Shown piece after piece: positions 16,786-26,383 of a stretch of 64,000 nt of DNA. The stretch is from NCBI RefSeq assembly GCF_009797025.1, contig NZ_CP047027.1, positions 3,782,001-3,846,000 on the forward strand, read 5' to 3'. A program made the translations under genes and the position numbers. The DNA comes from Cellulophaga sp. L1A9. GTDB taxonomy: Bacteria; Bacteroidota; Bacteroidia; Flavobacteriales; Flavobacteriaceae. Numbering within the stretch: the stretch's first letter is position 1; each line of letters begins with the position of its first letter. Under the pieces are notes generated by a model. The model was not told the DNA's origin. It ran no database searches and saw nothing but the letters and a program-made list of their open reading frames with translations.

Positions 16786-17607
16786 TTAGTACTTTACCGT
16801 GTAATTAAATCCAACTCCTACCGTACCTGATTTATCCCATTCGCCTTGGCTAGTTAATCTGAATGCCATGGTGTTACCCAAAAATCCGGCTGAAAAGAAT
16901 ATTTCGTCTTCGGATTTTTGATTTTCTACCAATTCGATTGTACAGTAGAAATCCTCTTCTACCACGATATTGTATTTTTCAAGGTTCAAGGTAAATTCTC
17001 CTTCCTTTACGTTAATCGGGAATATTATATTTTCCTTGACTATTTTCTCGTTGGGCAGTCCGTTTTTTACATTGTAGAAGTTCATTCGGAATTTCATGGT
17101 TTCACTTGTGTTCGATGTTACATTTGCATGAAATTTTTTAATATACGTTGGGCTATCCTTTATTTTTATTTTTATTCCGACTTCGTGACCTAGCGTTGCG
17201 TTCCTAAATCCACCTCTGAATTTTCCTGATTTAGTTTTATTCCCGACTATTTTTTCTTTCATTTTTTTACTTGTAACTACAACTTCATTCAATTCCGTAA
17301 TCTCTGGTACAAGTTCAACCACAGGATTAGTTTTTAAGTTTGATAAAAAGTCCTTTACAAGCATTGATTTTGGTCTATAGCCGATTGAAGATATTTTAAT
17401 TGAGTCGTTTTGAAATGCTTTCGGAATTTCAAAGTCAAACTTTCCGTTCGAGTCCGACACCGTTCCTATGTTCTTTTTAATAATTCCAACATTCACGTAT
17501 GGAATCGGATTTTTTGTTTCTAAATCTTTGATTGTGCCTTCCGCAATATTTTGTGAGAATAATGACAAATGGAAAAGGAAAATGATTAAAGTTGAAATTA
17601 GTTTCAT
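16786..17607 (-). CDS. Cassette-borne secreted protein with carboxypeptidase-regulatory-like domain
   Basis: Read from the ATG at 17607, the protein begins with the signal peptide MKLISTLIIFLFHLSLFSQ. The longer frame upstream enters the attC-like site and is rejected. Residues ~22-105 are a CarboxypepD_reg-like domain (GTIKDLETKNPIPYVNVGII, SDSNGKFDFEIPK). The C-terminal ~165 residues are predicted beta-rich and contain FHANVTSNTSETMKFRMNFY. It is probably a surface or periplasmic protein. It is the sole gene of the cassette with ends GTTAGCCAAA and TTTGGCTAAC. Confidence 0.72.
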   Translation of the reverse strand: MKLISTLIIFLFHLSLFSQNIAEGTIKDLETKNPIPYVNVGIIKKNIGTVSDSNGKFDFEIPKAFQNDSIKISSIGYRPKSMLVKDFLSNLKTNPVVELVPEITELNEVVVTSKKMKEKIVGNKTKSGKFRGGFRNATLGHEVGIKIKIKDSPTYIKKFHANVTSNTSETMKFRMNFYNVKNGLPNEKIVKENIIFPINVKEGEFTLNLEKYNIVVEEDFYCTIELVENQKSEDEIFFSAGFLGNTMAFRLTSQGEWDKSGTVGVGFNYTVKY

Positions 17608-17622
17608 GGGCTTTTTTATAAT

Positions 17623-17820
17623 TTTGGCTAACGGTTTGTATATGGAAAGTAGCGTGTTAAAAGACACTTTCGTTTCGGGTTATACACGAGCCGAATTTTT
17701 AAATTTTTCTCTCTATTTTACTAAAAGCCAAATTTAAAAATTTGGCGGTCTTCGCAAATACACACAAACCTCTCGGAAAGCCTTTATTAGCTATGTTTTA
17801 TATACATTGTTACCTGCAGT
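17623..17820. repeat. attC-like palindrome K
   Basis: Left arm GGCTAACGGTTTGTATATGG, right arm TTTTATATACATTGTTACC. The central hairpin GCCAAATTT-AAA-AATTTGGC shows a further covarying version of the same stem. The following gene reads into this site, so its last codons (NNVYKT) are encoded by the right arm. Confidence 0.87.
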
Positions 17821-18973
17821 TTTTATTCCCGATATATCAATAACCTTTATTCCAAAGCGTTGATATGCTCTCATTTCTCTTACAGTTTGAACTAAAGAAT
17901 ATTTAGCAATATTTGAATCACTTAAATTGATTTTATCTACTGGTGCATTTCCTATATATGAGTAATTGTTATATGCCATAACAAACTCAATTTTCAATTC
18001 ATTATTAATTATTTTTTGAAGTAAATCTTTAGCGTCAATTTTAGTTTTATTTATTGAGTTGTATTTTTTAATAGTTTTTGTGAAATAACTACTGCCTATA
18101 TTGTTGAACAAATCATTATTCAATCTTTTTGCTGATAGAATTACTTGAATGTATAGGTTTCGCATTTGAGTTGTAAATCCATTTTTCACGTGTACAAAAT
18201 AAAGCGTGTTGTTTTTGTGGACTAAAATGTCACATAATTCGATATAATCCTCTAATATTTTATCTAAAACTAAGTAATTACTTTGAGTATGACTTTTATT
18301 ATAAGTATCCTCATCCCAATCTTTTGGCCATTCATTTAAAGTAATTTCCGAAAGTTCATTTTGTCTATAAGTGTTAATTGCATCTTTATTTATTCTTTTT
18401 AAAAATTTATTTTCTAAATAATACCATTTAGCATCTATTCTGAAATACTTTTTTGATTGATAAGTACTTTCGCTAACTATATGAGAATAAAAATGCCCAA
18501 AAGTGGAATCCTTTTCGCCAATAACGCCAACTACGTTCAAGTCAAAAAGTTTTAATTTTATTTCACTTTTATCTGTTATTTTCTTTAGACTATTAAATAT
18601 ATGTTCAGTACACTCAAAGTATAAATCTTCTTTATCTGATACAACTCTGTCATTCTTACTCCAGGATTTTAAAAACCTAACTTTAAATTTGTCACACTCG
18701 TAAAATTTCTCCAACTTTTTTGGATTAATGACTTCTATAATTCCCTCTTTTATTTTATGCAATTCTTGAGGCGAATTGTGCAATATTACATCATTTGCTA
18801 ATTTTTCCTTAAGTTGATTATCTAACTCTGTTAACAATGAGTCATCGTTTATTTTTGAGAATAAAGTTAACTGAACATAATTCGATTTATCTGACCTAAT
18901 TGTATGAATATCTTTAACTAAGTCTTTAAGTTCATCAAAATTTAATTTCTTTTTTAGTGCAAAGTAGTTTAGC
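17791..18973 (-). pseudogene. TIGR04141/DUF6119-like protein, 5' end removed by IS3 insertion
   Basis: The frame is open from the IS3 edge at 18973 to the stop at 17791 (about 394 codons). It has no credible start: the first in-frame candidate is a TTG at 18837, and protein-like sequence (KLNFDELKDLVKDIHTI) continues upstream of it. The C-terminal half has the pattern of the sporadically distributed TIGR04141 family: YIELCDILVHKNNTLYFVHV with MRNLYIQVILSAKRLNNDL. That family is patchily distributed and often found near mobile or defence genes. I infer that an intact cassette gene lost its N-terminus when the IS3 element inserted. Family assignment moderate. Confidence 0.6.
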
Positions 18974-19026
18974 CCCTAATAAGTTCGGAGTGATCTTTTA
19001 AATTTCAAACTTAATATATTTGAGAT

Positions 19027-19338
19027 ATGAAATACAAGAAATGGACCTTAGATCAGAAGTTAGAAATTCTCTCTATTTCAGAAGAGATCGGCATCATAGA
19101 AGCCTGTCGTAAATACGGAGTTAGTACAGGTACTTTTTATAGTTGGAAGACGAAACATGAGAGTCAAGGAGAAGCAGGCTTAAAAGTCATCTATGATACT
19201 AAAAGTAAAGAACACAAGCAGGCAGAAGAAGAAAACCGAATACTACGTAAGCTTCTAAGCAATAAGGAAATTGAATTAGAAGTACAACGAGAACTTTTAA
19301 AAAAAAAGTTTGGAACGTCCGATCCAAGAAAGATTTAG
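19027..19338 (+). CDS. IS3-family transposase OrfA
   Basis: A 103-residue protein with an HTH (LDQKLEILSISEEIGIIEAC, KYGVSTGTFYSWKTKHES) and a C-terminal leucine-zipper-like part. A run of nine A residues at 19299-19307 near its end is a likely -1 frameshift site. The -1 frame continues without a stop into OrfB, which would give the OrfAB fusion transposase. Confidence 0.87.
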   Translation: MKYKKWTLDQKLEILSISEEIGIIEACRKYGVSTGTFYSWKTKHESQGEAGLKVIYDTKSKEHKQAEEENRILRKLLSNKEIELEVQRELLKKKFGTSDPRKI

Positions 19339-20234
19339 TGAATGCTGTTTATAGCAAGCATAAAATTAGTAAAACCAACATAATTAATATGGTAGGGATG
19401 GTTCATAGTAGCTATTACCGTACTCCCAGTTTTGGTAAAAAGGGTAATACTCCTAGTAAACTCACCTATCATAAATCTAGAGGTTGGGTTAATCAAGACG
19501 CTGTTATTGCTTCTATAAAAGAGATTTTAAGTCATGAATTTATAGATTGTGGTTACCGATTAATGACTTCTTACTTAAAAAAAGAAGCATACCTGATTAA
19601 TCATAAAAAGCTCTACAGAATTATGAAAGAACAGGGAATGCTAAAACTAGAGAATCGGATAAACAGGAGTGGTTCTGGGCGTAAATTTGTAAAATTCAGA
19701 AAAGTAAATACCTCAAGACCAATGGAATGTTTAGAGATGGATATAAAGATGGTATGGATTCCTAATGTGGGTAAAAACGCTTATTTATTATCCATCATAG
19801 ACGTACATACTCGTAGAATATTAAAAGACTATTTTTCTTTTTCTATTAAACAGGATAAGGTGATAGCGTTTTTATCAGAGTTGTTTGCAGAATACCAATA
19901 CCCTGATAACGTTGTTATTAGAAGTGACAACGGTAGTCAGTTTATTGCAAATAATGTACGTGAATACCTTGGACTAATTGGGGTTCAGCAAGAATTTACA
20001 CATATAGCCACACCAGAAGAAAATGCGCATATAGAAGCCTATCATGGAATACTAAAAAAAGAAATTTTTAAAAGAGTGGATTACACATGTTTTGGGCAAA
20101 TTGAACAAATCTTAAAAAGGTATGTGACTTTTTACAACAATACTAGGTTACATGGGCTCTTAGGGCGTATTACACCAATGGAAAAATGGAACGCTGATAA
20201 ACACCTAATTCTAATGAAAAAAATAACAGCTTAA
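19338..20234 (+). CDS. IS3-family transposase OrfB (rve domain)
   Basis: The first marked codon is GTG at 19338, but the same frame is open upstream to the poly-A slippage site, so the usual product is probably an OrfAB fusion. DDE residues: ECLEMDIKMVW (first Asp), VIRSDNGSQFI (second Asp), ENAHIEAYHGILKKEIF (Glu). The C-terminus FYNNTRLHGLLGRITPME is typical. It appears intact. Confidence 0.87.
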   Translation: MNAVYSKHKISKTNIINMVGMVHSSYYRTPSFGKKGNTPSKLTYHKSRGWVNQDAVIASIKEILSHEFIDCGYRLMTSYLKKEAYLINHKKLYRIMKEQGMLKLENRINRSGSGRKFVKFRKVNTSRPMECLEMDIKMVWIPNVGKNAYLLSIIDVHTRRILKDYFSFSIKQDKVIAFLSELFAEYQYPDNVVIRSDNGSQFIANNVREYLGLIGVQQEFTHIATPEENAHIEAYHGILKKEIFKRVDYTCFGQIEQILKRYVTFYNNTRLHGLLGRITPMEKWNADKHLILMKKITA

Positions 20235-20400
20235 GCTATAATCGAAATTTAAAAGATTACTCTTGTTTTATAGGGGTCAAAACACCTATAGCTGTTAATG
20301 AATATATTAAAAAGAATAGAGCAACATCTTAATTGAATAAAGCAACGAAAAACTACTTACCTATAATACCTTTGTTTCAACTTAAAATTTATAACATATT

Positions 20401-20745
20401 ATGAAAAAAATTATTATTCTTTTAACAATCTTTTTTACAGTTACTTTAACAGCAAAAGCACAAGAAGGTTACCCACAGCACGTGGTAAAACATGCTACTA
20501 AATATGTCGAATTCGTTGCTAGCAATATTAAAGTCACACCTGAGGAAAAAACAAAACTTTTAGAATTAAAATTAGAACAAAGCAGTACCGCATTCAAGGC
20601 AGGCCAAGAGCTAAAAGGTGATGATGAAGCTATTGCAGCTAAAAGAGTAGAATCCTGGGATGAATTTCGAAAAAAAGTGAATGAAACTTTCGGTAAAAAA
20701 AGAGGAGCAGAACTCAATAAAGCAGGAATACAGAATAAAAAGTAA
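20401..20745 (+). CDS. Small secreted protein of unknown function
   Basis: 114 residues with a signal peptide (MKKIIILLTIFFTVTLTAKA). The mature part is helical and charged (VTPEEKTKLLELKLEQSSTA), like small periplasmic heat/metal-stress-type helical proteins, but no family is assigned. It is the first gene right of the IS3 element and is separated from the first sulfatase gene by about 700 bp, so its link to the polysaccharide locus is uncertain. Confidence 0.65.
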   Translation: MKKIIILLTIFFTVTLTAKAQEGYPQHVVKHATKYVEFVASNIKVTPEEKTKLLELKLEQSSTAFKAGQELKGDDEAIAAKRVESWDEFRKKVNETFGKKRGAELNKAGIQNKK

Positions 20746-21451
20746 ACTTTTAGTATTTCTGAAAAAACAATTTTCAAATAAATAGAAATATTTACCCAAC
20801 AACCTGAGTTTGATCCATAACTAATTAAAGTAAAAAAACTTACAGACAAAGAACAATTATATTTCACTTAGAACACATTCAAAAATTCTTAAAATAATAA
20901 TGAAGTTTTAACTGCATTCAACCTGACAATAAAATAATGTTCTGAATAGTAGTGTGTTTTTTATTAAGATACAACATTAATCAAATTCAGGTTAATATAA
21001 GAACGTTTACAATACCTCTTCTTTTAAATATAAAACAAATATGTAATGCTAAATTTCGTGCATTCTGCATATGTGTATTTCTTATTAAAGGAAAAACAGT
21101 TATTAAGCGATTAAAATGTTTTAACATGATATAAACATATTGACACCATAATGAGAATGAGGCACTAATACATTTAATTTTAGGACAACACCTACTAAAA
21201 TTCTCATAAAAATTAACAATTTAGATTAAGGAACGCAACAATTTTTATTGTTGCTAGATTTTATAATTTTCATCAAATAAACCAACAAGCATTTTTAACA
21301 ACTTTAATAAATAAAGAGAGTACAAAACCTGTGTAAAATAATTTTGCTATAAGAAAAAATTTCAATGAAGTACTTGAAATATAATAAAAACTTATTCTGT
21401 GCACTTTAATTTAAAATACAGAAAAAAAATACTGACAAAACAACTATTAAA
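20746..21451. other. 706-bp AT-rich intergenic region upstream of the first sulfatase
   Basis: No gene, RNA structure or repeat recognised. It probably holds the promoter of the sulfatase gene, but I could not identify a convincing element. Confidence 0.4.
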
Positions 21452-23362
21452 ATGAAATTAAAATTTTTTCTTACAGTTATAATAGCAAGCTTAACTATTA
21501 TCGTAAACGCACAACAATACACAAGTTATAAAAATTTAAAAGACAATAGACCTAATCCAAATGTAGTTCTAATACTTACAGATGACTTAGGTTGGCAAGA
21601 CGTAAAATGCTACGACATTGACGAACCATCTCCCTACGAAACACCAAACCTAGATGCATTCGCAAAAAAAGGAGTACAATTTTGGCAAGCGTATTCTCCC
21701 GCCCCTACTTGTGCACCTAGTAGATGTGCTATCATGAGTGGAAATCATCCTGCAAGAGCACAAAAAACACATGTTGTTGGTGGTGCACCTCCTACAGTTT
21801 ATGCCAATAAAAACATACAACGTATTATCGATCCTTGGTACAGTGGACGTATGCCAGAAAACGAAATGACCTTGGCTCGAGTGCTACAGCAAAATGGTTA
21901 CAAAACGGGTCATTCAGGAAAATGGCACATGGCTATCGATCACTCTGCCTACCCTCAACCAACAGATCAAGGTTTTGATGTATCTACAGCAAATCGTGGT
22001 GTTACAAGTCCTCAAAGACCTAACAGACTAACGGACTTTGCCACTAATAAAGAATCTGACCCTTACCGATTGGATGAGAATGGTTTTCCTTTTCATCAAA
22101 ATAATCAAGATGCATTAAACTTTTTAGAAGAAAACAAACAAGATCCATTTTTCTTGTATTATGCTACCTTTTTAGTTCATTCACCCATCCATACGAGAAG
22201 TAAGGCTCTTTTAGAAAAATACTGTAAAAAACTAGGAGTTGCTTTTCCAGCAGACCCTAAACATTGGGACTTAGAAGGACAGAACAACCCTTTTTATTGT
22301 GCTATGGTAGAGATGTTAGATTATTATGTAGGACAGGTTTTTAATTATTTAGAAACTACTGATGATCCTCGCTGGCCAGGACATAAATTAAGCGAAAACA
22401 CTTATATTATTTTTACTTCTGACAATGGAGGTATGGAAAGCCATCCTGGAGAAGTTATTACAGATAACTACCCACTAGACAAGGGAAAAATAAACGCAAA
22501 AGAAGGAGGCACAAGAGTTCCTTTACTAATTTCAGGTCCTGGAATTAAAAAAGGTGTTCAGTCTGACGTTGCTGTAAACGGACTTGATTTTTATCCAACG
22601 ATTCTTTCCTTGCTAAATATTGACAAACCAAAAGACAAAAATTTAGATGGAGATGATTTATCAACCCTATTGTTAAAAGACCCAACCAACTCTAAGTTAG
22701 TTTTAAATAAAAAAGGAAAAGAAAGAACCACTATGATGTGGCATTTTCCCCATTCTTCTTATCAAAGTACAATCCGTATTGATGATTATAAGTTGATTAG
22801 AAATTACGATTATAAAAATAACCCAAACCCAAGAAAAACAGAATTTGAACTTTATAAACTCTATGACACCTCAACAGGGACATCAAAAAGAGTGGATATT
22901 GAAGAAGCGAATAACTTAGCAACATCAGACCCTGAAAGAGCCAAACTAATGAATGATAAGCTTACTTCTCTTTTAACAGAAATGAAAGCTAGCTATCCTT
23001 CTTACAATCCATATTATAAAAAAGACTTAGAGCATAAAGAAACTGTACCTACAGCTATAGTTGCATCTAAAAATAAAAATGAAGTCACTTTTACCTATAA
23101 AGAAAATGGTGCAAAGGTTGTAAAAGCCAATTTAATTTATACAACTAATGGTGGACATCACTACGAAGAATGGTTCAAAGCAGATGCAAAGATAACTTCT
23201 AAAAACACCGTAATCGTTGACTTACCAAAAGGAACAACGCATTACGTAATTAATTTAATTGATGAACATAACTTTTTAGTGAGTTATCCAGAAATGCCTA
23301 CCAGAAAAGAATTAACAGCTAAAAAAGAGAATTATTCTAAATATGCGATACCTAATAAATAA
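21452..23362 (+). CDS. Secreted family S1 sulfatase
   Basis: 636 residues with a signal peptide (residues 1-20). The arylsulfatase N-terminus VVLILTDDLGWQDV provides the metal-binding Asp pair. The formylglycine motif is CAPSR with the modified Cys at residue 87. HSGKWHM and FTSDNGG are further sulfatase motifs. It should hydrolyse sulfate esters on a polysaccharide or oligosaccharide in the periplasm or at the surface. The size is at the upper end for S1 sulfatases, with a C-terminal ~100-residue beta-rich extension (KENGAKVVKANLIYTTNGGH) that may be an accessory domain. It heads a run of + strand genes. Confidence 0.92.
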   Translation: MKLKFFLTVIIASLTIIVNAQQYTSYKNLKDNRPNPNVVLILTDDLGWQDVKCYDIDEPSPYETPNLDAFAKKGVQFWQAYSPAPTCAPSRCAIMSGNHPARAQKTHVVGGAPPTVYANKNIQRIIDPWYSGRMPENEMTLARVLQQNGYKTGHSGKWHMAIDHSAYPQPTDQGFDVSTANRGVTSPQRPNRLTDFATNKESDPYRLDENGFPFHQNNQDALNFLEENKQDPFFLYYATFLVHSPIHTRSKALLEKYCKKLGVAFPADPKHWDLEGQNNPFYCAMVEMLDYYVGQVFNYLETTDDPRWPGHKLSENTYIIFTSDNGGMESHPGEVITDNYPLDKGKINAKEGGTRVPLLISGPGIKKGVQSDVAVNGLDFYPTILSLLNIDKPKDKNLDGDDLSTLLLKDPTNSKLVLNKKGKERTTMMWHFPHSSYQSTIRIDDYKLIRNYDYKNNPNPRKTEFELYKLYDTSTGTSKRVDIEEANNLATSDPERAKLMNDKLTSLLTEMKASYPSYNPYYKKDLEHKETVPTAIVASKNKNEVTFTYKENGAKVVKANLIYTTNGGHHYEEWFKADAKITSKNTVIVDLPKGTTHYVINLIDEHNFLVSYPEMPTRKELTAKKENYSKYAIPNK

Positions 23363-23467
23363 CTTATATAGCAAATCGAAATATTTAAATTACTAATACA
23401 TAGTAAAGATTCCTGTATGTTAAACATAAATCATTACCGTATTATTAATATTTATTCAACTTTAAAA

Positions 23468-26077
23468 ATGAACAAACATCTAAAAAACAGTTTTATAACA
23501 TCAAGATTCTCACTAATATTACTACTTATAAGTATTAGTAATATTTGCTTTTCTCAAAGCAGTTTAACAGCCGTAAATCAAGAATCTTATGACAACTATA
23601 CTAATTCATATAATTATACCTATTGGAATAACAATTGGAAAACTTCTATTTCAGAAAACAGAAGTTTTACCAATTACACCAGTAGCTATTCATTAAACAT
23701 AGATTATAAAAACCTTTCTATAAATAGCCTACTGGTTAACGAACATTCTTTATCAAAAAAACAAGGGTTCTCGCAATTAAACTCATCTATTTTTCCAACT
23801 AATTATAAAGGTGATATTAACTATGCCATTCTTCAAAATGGTGCTATTGTTTACGATAAAAGTGATACACCTACAAATACAGGAAGAAAGGATAGTCAAT
23901 TAGCCGAATTTGGAAATTGGAGTAACAGACGATTTGTAAGTACCAATTTTAATGGAAAGCCATCTATAGACACTTATTACACAGGGATTGATTTTACTAA
24001 TTGGCATAATCGTTTTAAAATTACTTTTCACGTAAAACCTACGGTAAATATTACCAATGGTCAACTACAACTATCTATTGATATTCCAGCAGAATACAAC
24101 CAATACTACAAATCTGGTCAATTGCATGCTTACGCAATTAATAATAAAGGTTTTGTTGTAAAAGGGGGAGTTCTTGCAGAATCTGTAGCTATTAATGGTA
24201 ATAATATCACCGTAACAACAACACAACAAGACTTACTAACTAATACTGCATATGAAGTAAGTATTGTATTCTGTGCAATTACAGAAAACATAGCTACTAA
24301 ATACAAAGAAGCTTTTAGAGATGAACAAGAAATAAGTATTACAGCTTCACAAACATTACCTTCAGTTAAAAAAATATCAAACATCTCATATAATCAAGAT
24401 GAAGGTATGCATTATATTGATATTCCCAAATACACAATGGGATATGGTAGTTGCGATACAACAGATAAATTACAAAGTATTAATTTAACGTTGGAAAATT
24501 CATCTTCTAAAGAACAAAGCGTTAAATTATGTTTCAGACAAATTCCCCCAGGTAATATAGTTGGTTTTAATTCGATAATTTGTAACAGCAATGGAGATCC
24601 ATCAGGTTTGCCTCTTCAGGTTTCTAAAAACTGGCATGATACTACCTCACAATTTTATTCAGGTTCTTGGATTAAAGAATATACCGAAATAATTATTCCT
24701 GCAAACACAACAATGAATCTCGTTTACAAAAAAACAGGTGCAAAATGGGGGGAAACCTACACGGCATCTTCTCACCAATTATCAGTCGTTGGAGCAGGAT
24801 TTCCTAGAGGAGCATGGCTAGAAGCAGCCTTAGGAAGTTTTGGAGAATCTATAACACATTCTCCTGATTATGAATATGGAAATACCATTGGTGCAGATGT
24901 TCGTCCTTTTTTAGTGACCAATGAAGCTTATGGAGGTAATTCTGAAAAATGTGGATGGACAGGTAATGTTGGTGGAATTGACATCCTTGTTTACGAAGAC
25001 GAAACTGGAAGTAGAAATTATCACTCACAAGTAAAAACAGATTTTAAAGCATATTCCCCAAACTTAACCGAAACTTCGATTTCAGCAATATCTGAAGACA
25101 AAAAACTAAAGTTTGATTATACATTTCACATAAATAGATCCGATGATTTTACAAGAATTTATTACAAAATAAACGTAGAAGCACTTGAAAACACAGCCTT
25201 TAATCGATTTGATATTTTTCAACTAGGAGGTGATTTTTATAACTATTTTAATTCACAAAGTGTTGTTTACGGAAATGATTCTGGTATGATTGGTCAATTT
25301 ACCCCCACAAATAATGGATCTAATGATTACACTACAAGTGAAATTGCCCTAAATGGAGATAACCCATGGCTATGGGCAGGAGATGGATTGTACAAAGAAG
25401 GTGCTAAAAACAAAAAAGAAATTGACACAAATAATGGAATGATTATCAGAAATTATTCAGCAACTTTTGGAGGAATTGAAAACAACACGCCCTACGTAAT
25501 GGAAAGATCTAGTTCTAAAGGATATTCAGAAAAAAAAGATATCAATCCTACTTCCTATTGTTTGGTAACACCTCCTCAGGTAACTTCTTTTACTAAAGGA
25601 GATAAAATAGCGCTGTTAGTAGAAGTTGTTGTATTCCCTAAACAAGTTGTAGATTATTATGGACCTAATGAAAATTTCTTAAATGCATTAACTACTTATG
25701 GAAATTCGTATGAATTGTTATATAGAGAGTCTCTTGGTAACAAAATAAGAGCAACATCATCAACAAATACTATTCACACCTCTTACCCTTTAACTGTTGA
25801 AACTTCTAATAACACAGGACTTGTTACCCTTACTGGAGGAAAAGGATATGTTCCTATTGTTTTTTCTGGACTAAGTTCTGTGACAAACCCAGTGCTATGG
25901 AAATACTATCGTGGTGAATGGAAAGTTGTAGACCAATCGGTACATGGAAAAGATTTTTGGCAAACAAATTACAATCCCGAAACAAAATTATTTAATTTGG
26001 TATACAATGTAAACCAGGACATTAAAAATGATGAAACAGCTCTCATTAAATACTACTTAGGTGAAACGCCTCCATAA
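23468..26077 (+). CDS. Large secreted protein of unknown function (869 aa)
   Basis: I choose the ATG at 23468 because it gives a signal peptide (RFSLILLLISISNICFSQ); the frame opens 17 codons earlier. The mature protein is Asn/Thr/Tyr-rich and predicted all-beta. It contains NWHNRFKITFHVKPTV near residue 190, MHYIDIPKYTMGYGSCD near residue 315, and a segment YGNTIGADVRPFLVTNEAYG. No catalytic signature or known CAZy family recognised. The 55-bp gap after a sulfatase and its place inside the PUL suggest a role in polysaccharide binding or cleavage. It is a candidate new family. Confidence 0.7.
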   Translation: MNKHLKNSFITSRFSLILLLISISNICFSQSSLTAVNQESYDNYTNSYNYTYWNNNWKTSISENRSFTNYTSSYSLNIDYKNLSINSLLVNEHSLSKKQGFSQLNSSIFPTNYKGDINYAILQNGAIVYDKSDTPTNTGRKDSQLAEFGNWSNRRFVSTNFNGKPSIDTYYTGIDFTNWHNRFKITFHVKPTVNITNGQLQLSIDIPAEYNQYYKSGQLHAYAINNKGFVVKGGVLAESVAINGNNITVTTTQQDLLTNTAYEVSIVFCAITENIATKYKEAFRDEQEISITASQTLPSVKKISNISYNQDEGMHYIDIPKYTMGYGSCDTTDKLQSINLTLENSSSKEQSVKLCFRQIPPGNIVGFNSIICNSNGDPSGLPLQVSKNWHDTTSQFYSGSWIKEYTEIIIPANTTMNLVYKKTGAKWGETYTASSHQLSVVGAGFPRGAWLEAALGSFGESITHSPDYEYGNTIGADVRPFLVTNEAYGGNSEKCGWTGNVGGIDILVYEDETGSRNYHSQVKTDFKAYSPNLTETSISAISEDKKLKFDYTFHINRSDDFTRIYYKINVEALENTAFNRFDIFQLGGDFYNYFNSQSVVYGNDSGMIGQFTPTNNGSNDYTTSEIALNGDNPWLWAGDGLYKEGAKNKKEIDTNNGMIIRNYSATFGGIENNTPYVMERSSSKGYSEKKDINPTSYCLVTPPQVTSFTKGDKIALLVEVVVFPKQVVDYYGPNENFLNALTTYGNSYELLYRESLGNKIRATSSTNTIHTSYPLTVETSNNTGLVTLTGGKGYVPIVFSGLSSVTNPVLWKYYRGEWKVVDQSVHGKDFWQTNYNPETKLFNLVYNVNQDIKNDETALIKYYLGETPP

Positions 26078-26383
26078 TCAAGAATTATTATTCAATCTTG
26101 GTTTGACGATGATAAATAAACTTCAAATAACGATTTAGAAAAAGCAGAAAAAACAACTTTCAGACTTCTAATAAGAAGAAAATGATTAGTGATATTATTT
26201 AATTAGTTAAGCATATTCTAAAGTACTTCTGAATATTATAAGAGACTACTGTAATAGCTAGCTGCAAAAGCTTTTTTATTTTTAAATAAATTGAAATAAG
26301 CAATAAAAGAAGTAATTAGAGAAACAAAATAATGTGATTTCTAGCTAGTTTTACCCTCTATTAACATTTAAACTAAATATTTT
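26078..26383. other. 306-bp intergenic region
   Basis: AT-rich; no gene or clear regulatory element seen. Confidence 0.4.

Larger units (their letters stand above)
18974..20276 (+). mobile_element. IS3-family insertion sequence, copy 2 (IS150-like layout)
   Basis: Inverted repeats: CCCCTAATAAG then GAGTGATCTTTTAAATTTC on the left, and the complement of the right end, CCCCTATAAAACAAG then AGTAATCTTTTAAATTTC. Two overlapping transposase frames lie between. It truncates the cassette gene on its left. To its right the polysaccharide-degradation region begins, so this element marks the edge of the cassette array. Confidence 0.85.

Noticed and set aside
5132-17820. Palindromes could be miniature transposons (MITEs) or REP-like repeats
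   Set aside because: A mobile repeat would carry its own fixed ends and create target duplications. Here the outer bases differ from copy to copy and match the other end of the neighbouring cassette, not the same palindrome. The cassette model explains this; the MITE model does not.
20952-21134. 60-codon frame upstream of the first sulfatase
   Set aside because: No start context, no similarity, and cysteine/isoleucine-rich translation typical of AT-rich non-coding DNA.
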